Positions 45,780-55,333 are shown, counted from the first letter of the stretch. The stretch is DNA of 64,000 bases from Deltaproteobacteria bacterium (GCA_013152945.1 JAADFL010000006.1:10353-74352); one strand, 5' to 3'. Translations and numbers: made by a program. The notes: a model not told the origin generated them from the letters alone.

Positions 45780-47132
45780 ATGAATACATTGAAGGCACTT
45801 CGGTTTTTTCTGATCACAATTATTTTCCCTCTTTTCATTTTGCAGGGCTGTGGGAACGGTTCTTCGCCGAACAAGACAGGAGACTCGGACATAGATACTG
45901 ATACTGATACCGATTCCGACACCGACGCTGATACGGATATGGATACCGATACGGATACGGACACTGATACAGGAACCCATACAGGCCCGTGCAAGACGGA
46001 TACGGACTGCGGTGCTCCTGCAAAGGTATGCAATGATGGAGATTGCGTGCCGGGTTGTCACATGCCCGGGGGCCAAAAGTGCCCTTATGGAAAAAATTGC
46101 GACCCAAGCACGGGAAGGTGTTCCAATGGAGGAGATGTGGACACGGATACGGATATAGACACAGACACAGACACTGATACTGATACTGATACTGATACCG
46201 ATACCGGTACCGACACTGACACGTCGGGTTATCCTTGTGCCGATCCCGGGGCAGGATTCAATGAAAACAATCCCGGAATAAACGTATCATTGACAATTTC
46301 CGTAATCGACATGATGGCACAGCCGACCGGCGTGGCTGCCGGCGCCTTTTTGCCAACGGCAAGAGAAGACTTTGAGCCCAATGACGACAAGGAATCCAAG
46401 ATACCGCTGGATTCGTGTGTTGTGGTGAAAAACGAGGAAAAGCAGCCCAAGTGCACGTCTGATACGGATTGCAGTCCTGAACAAAAATGCCTTCCCGACA
46501 AGGACAACAACGGCCAGCCTATCAAGAACAGTGAACACTGTGTAACACAACGGGACCCCATGGATGTAGGTCCTTTCACAATAGATGGATTCAACGGCGG
46601 CAGAATGACATTCAATTACAATACAAATCAAAACGGTGCATACACGGCCACACAGGACGGCTCCATGGACCCTGGCAAGATAGCCACAGGAAAGAAGTAC
46701 ATAATACGGGGAAATGGTGACACCGGCAAGGGTCTGGGGCCGTTCGGGGGAAGCTTATACGTTCCAAAAAAGATGCAATTGACTTACCCCGAAGTGAGCC
46801 AGGGACAGGGCGGCCTGCCGGAGATTACGGTCGATACCAATTCCGATCTCAAACTTGAATGGAGCGGCGGGAACCTTGATGGGACCGTGCTGATTTCGCT
46901 TACAGGCGGTTCCATGCAAGGAGGCGCCACGGTCGAATGCCGTGTCTCGGATGATGGAAGCTTCACCATTCCTGCAGACAAGGTACAGGCTGCCGGACTG
47001 GCTCCGTACTCCTTCTTCAACATGCTTTCACTCACGAGGAAATCAATAGGCAGGATTTGTGGTCAGGGCATAACGGTCTGTGACGTAAGCAGCGAAATGA
47101 CCATGCTTGTGAACGTGGCGAAGGCACAATGA
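45780..47132 (+). CDS. TD-repeat lipoprotein with one Cys-rich unit
   Basis: 450 aa from the ATG at 45780 (GGAGG 5 bases upstream). Lipobox ILQGC. Order: TD tract (about 37-64), a single TGRC-type Cys unit like those at 1.4-6 kb, a second TD tract (about 119-148), then a 300-residue C-terminal domain of unknown family containing a short Cys-rich insert (CTSDTDCSPEQKC). That domain looks beta-rich. It is probably a surface protein. It lies 213 bases after the Tat protein. Confidence 0.85.
   Translation: MNTLKALRFFLITIIFPLFILQGCGNGSSPNKTGDSDIDTDTDTDSDTDADTDMDTDTDTDTDTGTHTGPCKTDTDCGAPAKVCNDGDCVPGCHMPGGQKCPYGKNCDPSTGRCSNGGDVDTDTDIDTDTDTDTDTDTDTDTGTDTDTSGYPCADPGAGFNENNPGINVSLTISVIDMMAQPTGVAAGAFLPTAREDFEPNDDKESKIPLDSCVVVKNEEKQPKCTSDTDCSPEQKCLPDKDNNGQPIKNSEHCVTQRDPMDVGPFTIDGFNGGRMTFNYNTNQNGAYTATQDGSMDPGKIATGKKYIIRGNGDTGKGLGPFGGSLYVPKKMQLTYPEVSQGQGGLPEITVDTNSDLKLEWSGGNLDGTVLISLTGGSMQGGATVECRVSDDGSFTIPADKVQAAGLAPYSFFNMLSLTRKSIGRICGQGITVCDVSSEMTMLVNVAKAQ
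45888..45971 (+). repeat. Asp-Thr codon repeat tract (84 bp)
   Basis: First of two TD tracts in one lipoprotein, with Ser, Ala and Met interruptions (DSDTDADTDMDT). Codons vary. Confidence 0.92.
46134..46223 (+). repeat. Asp-Thr codon repeat tract (90 bp)
   Basis: Second TD tract of the same lipoprotein, separated from the first by one Cys-rich unit; includes a GTACC (Gly-Thr) near the end. Confidence 0.92.
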
Positions 47133-47178
47133 CGGCGGCGTAAATCGACCTCTACGGTGCTCGAAGGGAGGGCCGTGC

Positions 47179-47931
47179 ATGGGATGGATGGGAAAGATTC
47201 TGGGCGGGGGCCTCGGATACATGTTCGGCGGGCCGCTCGGCGCCGTGTTGGGTGCAGCAGTGGGCCACGGCTTCGATCTTGCGGAGCACGATGAGTCGTA
47301 CGGCGACCGGCATGCGGAATTTCTCGATGATCAGCGCCAAGCCGCGTTCTTTACCGCAATGTTCTCGATGCTGGGAAAGCTCGCAAAAGCTGATGGAGTA
47401 GTTTCAAAACAGGAAATCGAAGTTGTGGATAATTTCATGCGAAGTGAGCTGGGACTGAATGAAGAAGGAAGAAGACTGGGAATAAGGATATTCGAAGAGG
47501 CAAAGAACAGCAATACCAGCTTCAGCGACTTCGCCGAGCATTTTTACCAGGTGGTCGGCGGAAAACCACAGGTCCTGAACAACATGATGGACCTGCTCAT
47601 GAGAGTCGCCATGGCCGACGGCGTGCTTGATCCGGGGGAAGAAGCAATGCTCAAACAGGCAGCCCGGATCTTCAATATCCCGGTCCAGGATTTCGAAGAG
47701 TTCAAGCGGTCACGGGGAAACGACCTGAATGCATGTTACGCAGTCCTTGGAGCAAGCCCTGACGATTCCATGGAAGAGATCAAACACAAGTACAGGAAAC
47801 TGGCGCAGGAGTACCATCCTGATGTCATAATGGCCAAGGGCCTGCCCGAAGAATTCATCAAGTTTGCGAACCAGAAGTTCCAGGAAATACAGGACGCATA
47901 TGAAAAAATCCGTGCAGCACGGCACGGGTAG
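47179..47931 (+). CDS. TerB-like/J-domain co-chaperone (DjlA type)
   Basis: 250 aa. Begins with a glycine-rich hydrophobic stretch (GGGLGYMFGGPLGAVLG) that may sit in the membrane. A TerB-like helical domain covers about 55-160 (KADGVVSKQEIEVV and MADGVLDPGEE repeats). A C-terminal J domain with the HPD tripeptide (EYHPDVI) spans about 185-250. J domains stimulate DnaK/HscA ATPase. GGGAGGGCC precedes the ATG. Convergent with the envC-like gene. Confidence 0.93.
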   Translation: MGWMGKILGGGLGYMFGGPLGAVLGAAVGHGFDLAEHDESYGDRHAEFLDDQRQAAFFTAMFSMLGKLAKADGVVSKQEIEVVDNFMRSELGLNEEGRRLGIRIFEEAKNSNTSFSDFAEHFYQVVGGKPQVLNNMMDLLMRVAMADGVLDPGEEAMLKQAARIFNIPVQDFEEFKRSRGNDLNACYAVLGASPDDSMEEIKHKYRKLAQEYHPDVIMAKGLPEEFIKFANQKFQEIQDAYEKIRAARHG

Positions 47932-48194
47932 AAGAAAAATCTTGTACTGACAAACTCGTTTTTCAGCTCCGCCCCGGGGCCTGGCGGAATGCATCTCATT
48001 CGATTGAAAGGAAAGTATAATCGTCTTCAGCATGTTTTCTCTGCCGGCTTAAAGGCGTCGACAAGTTTATTTTGACAAAAAATGTTCACCTGCCAACCAA
48101 ACCAACCCAACCAATGAGCCCATGAAAAGAGAAACTTATGAACCCTTTTCCGGTCCTGCCCAGGCATTATTCCCTGTTGAAAAATAAGCATGCC

Positions 48195-49259
48195 TCATCT
48201 TGCACACCTGACCCACCTGGACGGGTTTATTGTCCTGCCCTTGTACCTGATCTCGAAGTACAGTTTGGGCTTTCTGACCGAACCGGTATCACCTGTTCTG
48301 CCGATTATTTCACCGGCTCTTACTTCGCTTGCATCAGACACGTCGATCTTGGAAAGGTGCGCGTAAAGTGAATAGAACCCGCCGCCGTGGTTCAGGATTA
48401 TCACCTGACCAAAGGCCTTGAACCAGCCCGAGTAAGCTACCTTACCGTCAAAGATCGCCATGATCTCCTGTCCTACTTTTGTATCGAAACTCAACCCCGG
48501 ATGCCTGATTTCAACTTTGAGCACAGGATCTTCCAGCACGCCGAAACCCCGTTTGATGCGGGCATGCACCGGGCAAATCATCCTTCCCCTGGCCATTCGG
48601 AATGCCCTGCCGGAAACAAGGGTGTTTTTTTTTGGATGTGAAAGCATGTCTTTCATATGCTTGATGGCCTGCAGGCTCTCGTTCAACCTTTCTCTTCGCA
48701 TTCCCTCGTTGTGCATTATTTTTTCGAGCAGGGCCTGTTTGTTTTTTCGCTCTCTTTGAGCATCCTGCTGAGCCCTTAACAGTGCGCCCTTCAGCTCGGT
48801 AAAGGCCTTTTTTTTCGCTTCCAGGTCCCTGTGCGTCTCATTAAGTTTCCTGATGGTATTTCCATATTCCCTTATCCGGCCGGAATCCTTTCCCAGTAGA
48901 ACCTGCAGATAATATAACCTGGCCCTCATGTTCTTTATCGAGTCCTTTCCGAGGAGCAGACCCACAAGCCCTTCCCTGGAAATGCGTGATAGGACTCTTA
49001 ATCTTTTTTTCAGCCCGGCCCGTTGCCTTTCCAGCCGCGCCTTTAAATTCATGGACAAGGACTCTCCTTGCCGAATCGATTTCTCGGTTTCTTCTATCTT
49101 CCGGTGAATCCAATCCAATTCCCTGGATCTGCTCTGTATCTCTTTGTCCAGTTGCTCGATACGCTCCAGCAATGAAGTCCGGTCCTGTTGCAAACCGGCC
49201 AGGACCGGCAATACCAAAAAAAAGACAGCGTATTTCGAGGATGCCCGGACGGTTTTCAT
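48195..49259 (-). CDS. EnvC-like murein hydrolase activator
   Basis: 354 aa. Signal peptide, then a long coiled coil (about 28-220) and a C-terminal LytM/M23 domain (about 245-350). Zinc ligands appear degenerate: the HxxxD motif reads HPGLSFD, while SLYAHLS is kept and the usual HFEIR is LYFEIR. Degenerate LytM plus coiled coil is the EnvC pattern of amidase activators controlled by FtsEX, and the gene follows ftsX by 7 bases. Confidence 0.9.
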   Translation of the reverse strand: MKTVRASSKYAVFFLVLPVLAGLQQDRTSLLERIEQLDKEIQSRSRELDWIHRKIEETEKSIRQGESLSMNLKARLERQRAGLKKRLRVLSRISREGLVGLLLGKDSIKNMRARLYYLQVLLGKDSGRIREYGNTIRKLNETHRDLEAKKKAFTELKGALLRAQQDAQRERKNKQALLEKIMHNEGMRRERLNESLQAIKHMKDMLSHPKKNTLVSGRAFRMARGRMICPVHARIKRGFGVLEDPVLKVEIRHPGLSFDTKVGQEIMAIFDGKVAYSGWFKAFGQVIILNHGGGFYSLYAHLSKIDVSDASEVRAGEIIGRTGDTGSVRKPKLYFEIRYKGRTINPSRWVRCAR

Positions 49260-49266
49260 CGTATGC

Positions 49267-50148
49267 TCACTGGCATTTCTTCAAAACGCTTCCTATGGCG
49301 AGAAAGCTGCCCGTTATTCCCAGCAATGCCCCGGCTGCAGCCAAGACAAACATTATCGGGGGAGCCAGGAAAAACACGTCCGTCTTGCCAAAGGCCAGGG
49401 ATAAAAGTTCTTTCGCCTTTGGGGCCGCCGCCTCGTAAACAAGCAGTAAGGTTGCCAAGGCCAGCCCGGCTCCGATAATGCCTTCCAGTGCGCCTTCCAC
49501 GAGAAAAGGTGCCCTTACGTATGAATCGCTTGCGCCCACGAGCTTCAAAACTTCTATCTCGTCCCGCCTGGAATAGATGGACGACCGCAAAGTACTTGCG
49601 ACAAGAAATGCCGAGACAAAGAGTGCAGCCATACCGATGATTATGCCCGCGTACACCATGAACTTGATCAATGCTTCGAGTCGTTCCAGCCAAGATCCTC
49701 CATAGTCGACTTCATCTACTCCGGGCAAGGCGGACAAGGAGGTGGAAAGAGTCTCGAGAGATTTTTTCGATGTGTTTTTCGGTATCACCTCGATTGATCT
49801 GGGAAGAGGATTGCCCTGGACCGCATCAAGCAGGCCCTGCACCTTTGCAATGGATGATTGGAGCCTTTGAAGTGCTTCTTGTTTGTCTACGAGGCGGACT
49901 TCAAGAACGCCAGGCAATTTGGCAGAGGTCGCCCTGAGCAACTCTGCATCTGCATCGTCGCTGAGATATGCAATGACAACCGCCTGGGTTCGCACACCAC
50001 CGACCATGAGATACAGGTTTTGAACCACCAGGCTGTAACCTCCAAGGAGGAGCAGGGACGCTGCGATTGTACCAATGGTGAGCATGGTGGAACCCGGGTT
50101 TCGGCGCAGGTTGTACACGGTCTCTTGCAGGAGTAAATCAGGCCTCAT
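49267..50148 (-). CDS. ftsX: cell-division permease FtsX
   Basis: 293 aa. Four membrane helices with a periplasmic loop between the first and second (about 50-165) that binds EnvC-type activators. The conserved SRRDEIEVLKLVGAS motif is present before the third helix region. It partners FtsE at the septum. The start overlaps the ftsE stop. Confidence 0.96.
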   Translation of the reverse strand: MRPDLLLQETVYNLRRNPGSTMLTIGTIAASLLLLGGYSLVVQNLYLMVGGVRTQAVVIAYLSDDADAELLRATSAKLPGVLEVRLVDKQEALQRLQSSIAKVQGLLDAVQGNPLPRSIEVIPKNTSKKSLETLSTSLSALPGVDEVDYGGSWLERLEALIKFMVYAGIIIGMAALFVSAFLVASTLRSSIYSRRDEIEVLKLVGASDSYVRAPFLVEGALEGIIGAGLALATLLLVYEAAAPKAKELLSLAFGKTDVFFLAPPIMFVLAAAGALLGITGSFLAIGSVLKKCQ

Positions 50149-50816
50149 CAGTTTTCCGGCAATCCCGGCTCCAGGCGTCCCTTCTCCAGGCGGAGTACCC
50201 TGTGAGCGCGTGCCTGGATGAGATCATAGGCATGAGTTGCAAGCAGGACCGTTGTTCCCCTGACATTTATCCTTTCAAAGAGTTCCAGGATTTCCAGTGA
50301 CATTTCCGGGTCCAGATTGCCTGTGGGTTCGTCGGCGAGGAGCAGCACGGGTTCGACCACGAGCGCTCTTGCGATTGCCATCCTCTGTTTTTCTCCTCCA
50401 GACAGGGCCGGAGGATAGGCGTCCGCCTTGTGGCGAAGTCCCACCCAAGCAAGCATTTCTTCCGCCTTGGCTCTTGCCTCCTTTTTTCCAAGCCCCTGTA
50501 CACGCACGGCAAGAGCAATGTTTTCCACTGCCGTAAGCCTGTCTATAAGCCTGAAGTCCTGGAATACCACTCCAATCCGTTGCCTCAAGGCGGCTATTTC
50601 ATGTCTCTTGGGCCTGGTGATGTTTTTCCCATCGAACAGGATTTGCCCACGTGTAGCACTTTCGGCTCCGAAAAGGAGTTTGAGCAAGGTGGTCTTGCCT
50701 GCGCCGCTCCTGCCTGTAAGGAATACGAATTCACTTCTCTCCACCCTGAAACTGACCTCTTGCAATGCAATCAGATCATGCCCGTACGTCTTGGTGACGT
50801 GGAAGAGCTGGATCAC
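50148..50816 (-). CDS. ftsE: cell-division ATP-binding protein FtsE
   Basis: 222 aa. Walker A GRSGAGKTT, Q loop FQDFRLID, ABC signature LSGGEKQRMAIARAL, Walker B LLLADEPTGNLD and switch His in LLATHAYDLI. ATP cycling by FtsEX controls EnvC-like activators of septal peptidoglycan hydrolysis. The ftsE-ftsX-envC order is retained here. Confidence 0.97.
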   Translation of the reverse strand: MIQLFHVTKTYGHDLIALQEVSFRVERSEFVFLTGRSGAGKTTLLKLLFGAESATRGQILFDGKNITRPKRHEIAALRQRIGVVFQDFRLIDRLTAVENIALAVRVQGLGKKEARAKAEEMLAWVGLRHKADAYPPALSGGEKQRMAIARALVVEPVLLLADEPTGNLDPEMSLEILELFERINVRGTTVLLATHAYDLIQARAHRVLRLEKGRLEPGLPEN

Positions 50817-50818
50817 GA

Positions 50819-51433
50819 TTATTGCTCCTTGCCGGAAGTGTTTTCTCGTGATGTTATGAAATCGATTACTACCTGGTCGAAACTACGTTCGGTTAAAATA
50901 TCCGCGCCGAAAATTTTGGGCTTTCCATTTGTACTGGGGCGCTGTTCCTTTCCGGGTTGAAGCCCGGCACCGGGCCGTGTGGGCGATGTGTGAGGATTTA
51001 CTGTCAGCCCGGCCCCGGCTCCTGCATCATGGCCCGGCAAAGGAGGTTTCTTGCTTGAAGAATGATCCGGTGCAACAGAGATCGCTACCTCGCTTTTTGC
51101 CTTAGGGCGGTCTTTTTCTTTAGAACCCGTTTCAACTGCGGGAAAAATCCCGCTCGGTGTAACATCAGCCAATTTTGAAATGGTCGAGTCGAATTTGCCG
51201 TTGAAGAGTTCGTGCATGATTGTCTTGTGCTGCTCCTGCATGAGCTTGCGAACGGCATCCTCGTTTTCTCCTCTTTTGATTAATTCGCCGTACATCGTCT
51301 TCCTGGATGCGACGATGTTGCCGCCAAGGAAAATATGTGTGGTTATAACAGGAACGGCAGGGCCGGAGTCTTCCGTCTGTACATGGAATGACTTTTCTTT
51401 GTATCTTACATTGTGGTTGAAACCAGGGATCAT
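50819..51433 (-). CDS. small conserved protein upstream of ftsE, function unknown
   Basis: 204 aa from the ATG at 51433 (GGGAG 9 bases upstream); the frame is open much further upstream but would overlap the receiver gene. The N-terminal 90 residues form a compact domain beginning MIPGFNHNVRYKEKSFHVQT, a pattern I associate with uncharacterised deltaproteobacterial proteins. The middle is a Pro/Gly/Ser-rich linker, and the last 25 residues (SFDQVVIDFI) look helical. It lies 2 bases before ftsE, so it is co-transcribed with it. Confidence 0.75.
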   Translation of the reverse strand: MIPGFNHNVRYKEKSFHVQTEDSGPAVPVITTHIFLGGNIVASRKTMYGELIKRGENEDAVRKLMQEQHKTIMHELFNGKFDSTISKLADVTPSGIFPAVETGSKEKDRPKAKSEVAISVAPDHSSSKKPPLPGHDAGAGAGLTVNPHTSPTRPGAGLQPGKEQRPSTNGKPKIFGADILTERSFDQVVIDFITSRENTSGKEQ

Positions 51434-51501
51434 AATTATTTTCTCCCTTGCCTCGCCTGCCTTATTTTGCTTCCAATAATAAACATTATCACATATTTCT
51501 A

Positions 51502-52653
51502 TTACGAAGGCCCTTTTTCCGCAAGCCTGGCCTTGAGCATGGACAGGAATTTTTCGCGGACACCGGGTTCCTTTGTCGAAAGCCGTCGTGCCGCCCATGC
51601 CAAATCCAATTCGCCATGTATGAACAACCAGGCGGAGAAGTCGTTGTTGAGTCCATGATTTTCGAATACTTCTTCAGGACAGCGGCTTATGCAATCCGCG
51701 AGATCCCGAAGATTGTGCGCCTTGGCTATTACCTTCCCCTTTGGTGTTTTGAATACAAAGTCTCCGAATCCCAAATGGGCAGCCATCAGGTTTTTCAATT
51801 CCGCCAAGAGCAGGTTTGATCCCTTCCACAGGAATACCGCTGAAGCAGCCTCTACTTCATGCACAATTTCCCTGTCATGGGATTGAACTATGATTGGTAT
51901 GTTAGGCGCCCGTTCCTTTACATACCTGGTCAGCATAAGCCCGGCTTTTGGATCGAGTTTACCGTTCCTTGGGAATTCCAAGTCCGAAATGACACCCAGG
52001 AGCCCTTCTTTGCTCTCCTCGAAACATTGTTTGGCTGATTCGAAGTCCCGGCGATAGAGCAATAGGGGCCGGTTCGGCGTATCCGCCCACTCGTCCGCCT
52101 TGCCCTCCGGTTCATCCCGCCCAGCCAATTCCATTGCATTTCTCCGCAATGCATCGAAGAGCAAGGGTATATATCTTGAGGCAAATCCTGCATCGTCTTC
52201 TACAAGCATAAGTGCCGCCCATTTTCTAACCAGGCGCTCGTGCTCGAATGTAAACTCATCCTCGACAAGTTTAACAATCCAATGAAGCAGGGATGTGCTT
52301 CCATACCAAATGAAAACGTAATCAACACCCTTTATTTCAGGAACGGCCAATGCAGGCCCGGCATAGCGATCCTTGCCGGTTACCACCACTACCGGCAGGC
52401 CGGGCTGGATTTCCTTGACCTTTCTGCCGAGTTCAAAGCAGGACATGTCCGGAAGATCGAGGTCGGCCATTACCATATCCGTTTCTTGCATGCGAACCAT
52501 GTCCAGCGCTTGCGAGGCCTTGTTAGCCAGCATGAATTCAGGAGCCCTGGAAATCGTGTCATTATCGTCCATACCGTGTTGCCGGAAGCCTGCCTGTCTC
52601 AAAAGGAACGCGTCGTACCTGGAACCCACAAGTATCAATTGCTTTACTTTCAT
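51502..52653 (-). CDS. tandem receiver-domain protein
   Basis: 383 aa. Two response-regulator-like receivers: the first (about 1-130) with Asp in ADLDLPDM and a VVVVTGK strand, the second (about 150-300) with acidic EDD in MLVEDDAG and Asp in ISDLEFPRNG. A C-terminal segment (LRDLADCI, then HGELDLAWAARRL) resembles a region found in PEP/pyruvate-binding proteins. Here no such enzyme domain follows. Output unknown. It is 68 bases upstream of the ftsE-linked small protein. Confidence 0.8.
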   Translation of the reverse strand: MKVKQLILVGSRYDAFLLRQAGFRQHGMDDNDTISRAPEFMLANKASQALDMVRMQETDMVMADLDLPDMSCFELGRKVKEIQPGLPVVVVTGKDRYAGPALAVPEIKGVDYVFIWYGSTSLLHWIVKLVEDEFTFEHERLVRKWAALMLVEDDAGFASRYIPLLFDALRRNAMELAGRDEPEGKADEWADTPNRPLLLYRRDFESAKQCFEESKEGLLGVISDLEFPRNGKLDPKAGLMLTRYVKERAPNIPIIVQSHDREIVHEVEAASAVFLWKGSNLLLAELKNLMAAHLGFGDFVFKTPKGKVIAKAHNLRDLADCISRCPEEVFENHGLNNDFSAWLFIHGELDLAWAARRLSTKEPGVREKFLSMLKARLAEKGPS

Positions 52654-53197
52654 TTCTCTTCACATTCTGATTTCATGGCGCCTATTCTTCACGGGCTGTA
52701 TATAGACACCGGCCGTACTGCAATTTGAACTTGTAAGAGTCTAGCGCAGCTCTTGAGATAGCTCAAGACAGGATCTATAACCCCTGATTCCGCGTGCACG
52801 CGTGCAACCGTTCCCAGGTTGGTTTTCACGCTGCCAAAATTTATTTGAAATTATACGATGTTACATAATGTTGAAATCAGGCGGGTACCCCATTAAAAGT
52901 TATTACGGGCTTTTTAATAAATTGGCATATGCCATGGTAACACTGTAATCAATCACCTTGAGAAGGGCATTCTAGGGAAGGGCATTCTACGAACCAGGCC
53001 CCCAATTCACCATGTCGAGGCATGCGATGGTCGATTGCAGATCTTCTTGCTGGACGCAACTCTCCGATATTACGTCGAAAAATAAAAATCCCGGACATCA
53101 ACCTCGGTCGGGTACCTTCTATTCGCTTGCAGTCCGTTCCCTCCATGATATAAACAATAGCAGATATTGTTTTATAAATTTGGAGGTAAAAAGCGAG
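52654..53197. other. 544-base divergent region without a gene
   Basis: Lies between the receiver protein (minus) and the CBS/CorC gene (plus). It holds a partial copy of the dispersed repeat (52813-52840), a perfect 12-base palindrome TGGCATATGCCA (52923-52934), and a tandem 15-base duplication of GAAGGGCATTCTA (52962-52990). No promoter pair is convincing. Confidence 0.5.
52813..52840 (-). repeat. partial copy of the dispersed repeat
   Basis: 28 bases matching the end of copy B (33681 onward) with a few mismatches: CCCAGGTTGGTTTTCA then a GC-rich junction and AAAAT. Only the end segment is present. Confidence 0.5.
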
Positions 53198-54514
53198 GTG
53201 AGTACAGTCCCGTATTGGGAGTATGCAACAATAATTATATGTTTACTCCTTTCAGGCTTTTTCTCTGCATCTGAAACAGCACTTACCGCCATATCCGAGG
53301 TCAAGGCCGGACATTTGATCGAAAGGTACCCCCGCTTGGGTTCCGGCTTGCAACTCTGGACCTCAAAGCCGGCCATGGTGCTGACATCGATTCTGGTAGG
53401 CAACAATCTTGTGAACATCGCAGCATCGGCCGTTGCAACAGACATTTCAGCCAGGCTGTTCTCTTCTTCCAGTTTGCCTATAGCCATTGGAATTATGACT
53501 TTCCTTGTACTGGTTTTCGGTGAGGTAATGCCCAAAAACTCGGTAAGGGCCAAGCCGGAAATGTATGCCATGATCTCTACACACATCCTGAGGCTCTTCT
53601 ATTACGCCATTTGGCCGGTGACAATCCTGCTTTACGGCATCACCAAGGGCGTACTATGGCTGGCCGGCACTGGAACCGACCGTGCCGGTCCGAGCGTAAC
53701 CGAGGCTGAAATAGAACACATGGTCAGGATCAGCCAGGAAGAAGGCGAGATAGAAGAACACGAAGAGGCAATGATCCATGCAGTGTTTGAATTCGGTGAT
53801 TTGCAGACAAAAGAAATCATGGTTCCAAGAACCGACATGGTCACGGTACCCACAGAAATAACTCTCGATGACCTGAAAAGAGTTGTTTCCGATTGCGGTC
53901 ACTCCAGAATCCCGGTTCATCGAAAACGGATAGACAACATCGTAGGAATTTTGTACGCCAAGGATCTTTTGCGAATCGAACATGGCTCCAATTTCAGAAT
54001 AACGTCTTTGGTCAGACCACCTTTCTATGTTCCGGAAACCAAACGACTTAATGAACTCTTGCGGGAATTTCAGCAACGCCGGGTTCACATGGCGATCGTG
54101 GTGGACGAGTACGGAGGCACCAGCGGACTCGTAACTCTCGAGGATATTCTGGAACAACTCGTAGGCGACATCCGGGACGAGTTTGATGACGAAGCCCCCC
54201 TGATAGTAAAACTTGACGACAACAGGTTTGAAGCGGATGCCAGGATGAATCTCGATGACCTTTCCGAGGCCCTTGACATAGAGTTTCCAGACCAACCCGA
54301 TTATGAAACATTGGGCGGTTTCATAACAGACATCTGCGGATGTGTTCCACAGCCAGGAAAGCAGGTCAGGTGGGACAACCTCATTTTCAGGATACTCAAG
54401 GCAGAGCCGACAAGGGTTGTAAAGATTGGCATAGAACGGCTTGGACACGACGAAGAGGCTGATAACGAACAAGACGATAACCCGGACAGTAACGCGGACA
54501 ACAAGAAAAACTAA
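53198..54514 (+). CDS. CorC/HlyC-family CBS membrane protein
   Basis: 438 aa from the GTG at 53198; GGAGG lies 11 bases upstream and GAGG directly before. A DUF21 transmembrane domain (about 1-180) is followed by a CBS pair (MVPRTDMVTV ... HSRIPVHRKRIDNIVGILYAKDLL ... MAIVVDEYGGTSGLVTLEDILEQLVGDIRDEFD, in short blocks) and a C-terminal CorC_HlyC domain. Members are linked to Mg/Co efflux. An acidic Asp/Asn-rich tail ends the protein. Confidence 0.93.
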   Translation: MSTVPYWEYATIIICLLLSGFFSASETALTAISEVKAGHLIERYPRLGSGLQLWTSKPAMVLTSILVGNNLVNIAASAVATDISARLFSSSSLPIAIGIMTFLVLVFGEVMPKNSVRAKPEMYAMISTHILRLFYYAIWPVTILLYGITKGVLWLAGTGTDRAGPSVTEAEIEHMVRISQEEGEIEEHEEAMIHAVFEFGDLQTKEIMVPRTDMVTVPTEITLDDLKRVVSDCGHSRIPVHRKRIDNIVGILYAKDLLRIEHGSNFRITSLVRPPFYVPETKRLNELLREFQQRRVHMAIVVDEYGGTSGLVTLEDILEQLVGDIRDEFDDEAPLIVKLDDNRFEADARMNLDDLSEALDIEFPDQPDYETLGGFITDICGCVPQPGKQVRWDNLIFRILKAEPTRVVKIGIERLGHDEEADNEQDDNPDSNADNKKN

Positions 54515-54623
54515 AAATCATCATGGTTATCCTATTCACCCAAAGAGTTGGTTCGCCGGGATGGAATTTCCAGGTCACCTGAAAAACAACCAGCAACCAG
54601 CCCAAAATAAACGGTTCCGGACC

Positions 54624-55328
54624 TTAGGGCTGTAAGAAATCAGGCTTTTGTGGAGGCTTTCTTTCCAGGGGTTCTGCTGCCGGGTAGTCGCATAACTTTG
54701 GATTCAACGGGTTTTCAGGATTGAACGCCTGCAAGGTGTACCGCGCACCAGGGGCTCTGGATTTCACCATGGCTTCAATAGCTAAAATATCTTCTTCCAG
54801 CAGGAAACCCGGAGTCAACGTGGTCCTGAACTCTATATCCAATTTATGCGAAACACCGGCCAGTACACCTATAGAGGTCCTTACGGCATCCAAGTCCACT
54901 GATACGCCTGCGTTCCGCCTGTACGCAGCATCATCCAGGGGTGCCTTGATGTCCATGGATACGGCATCAAGGAGGCCGAGTTCCAACAAGCCTGCCACTA
55001 CCTCGGGTCTGGAGCCGTTCGTATCCAACTTCAAGAGCCATCCATCCTGCCTCAACCTTGTCAATAGTCCGGGTAAACCGGGTTGAAGAGTAGGTTCGCC
55101 ACCGCTTATCACAACACCGTCATTCCATTGCCTGAGTTGCCGCAACCGTGACATTACCCTTTCAAAAGGTATTGTTTCCAGCTCACCCGGATTGAGCACC
55201 AATAAATGGTTGTGACAGTACGGACACCTGAAATTGCACCCGGGTAGGAACAAGACTGAAGCCACCTTGCCGCGCCAATCCAACAGCGTGGTTTCGAGAA
55301 AACCCTTTATCGGCGGAAGAGACGCCAC
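54624..55328 (-). CDS. nrdG: anaerobic ribonucleotide reductase activating protein
   Basis: 234 aa from a GTG at 55328. The radical SAM motif reads CNFRCPYC (about residues 31-38). Other blocks: SGGEPTLQPGL and KLDTNGSRPEV. It generates the glycyl radical of NrdD from S-adenosylmethionine. It is last in nrdD-glutaredoxin-nrdG. Confidence 0.94.
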   Translation of the reverse strand: MASLPPIKGFLETTLLDWRGKVASVLFLPGCNFRCPYCHNHLLVLNPGELETIPFERVMSRLRQLRQWNDGVVISGGEPTLQPGLPGLLTRLRQDGWLLKLDTNGSRPEVVAGLLELGLLDAVSMDIKAPLDDAAYRRNAGVSVDLDAVRTSIGVLAGVSHKLDIEFRTTLTPGFLLEEDILAIEAMVKSRAPGARYTLQAFNPENPLNPKLCDYPAAEPLERKPPQKPDFLQP

Positions 55329-55333
55329 GTTTA

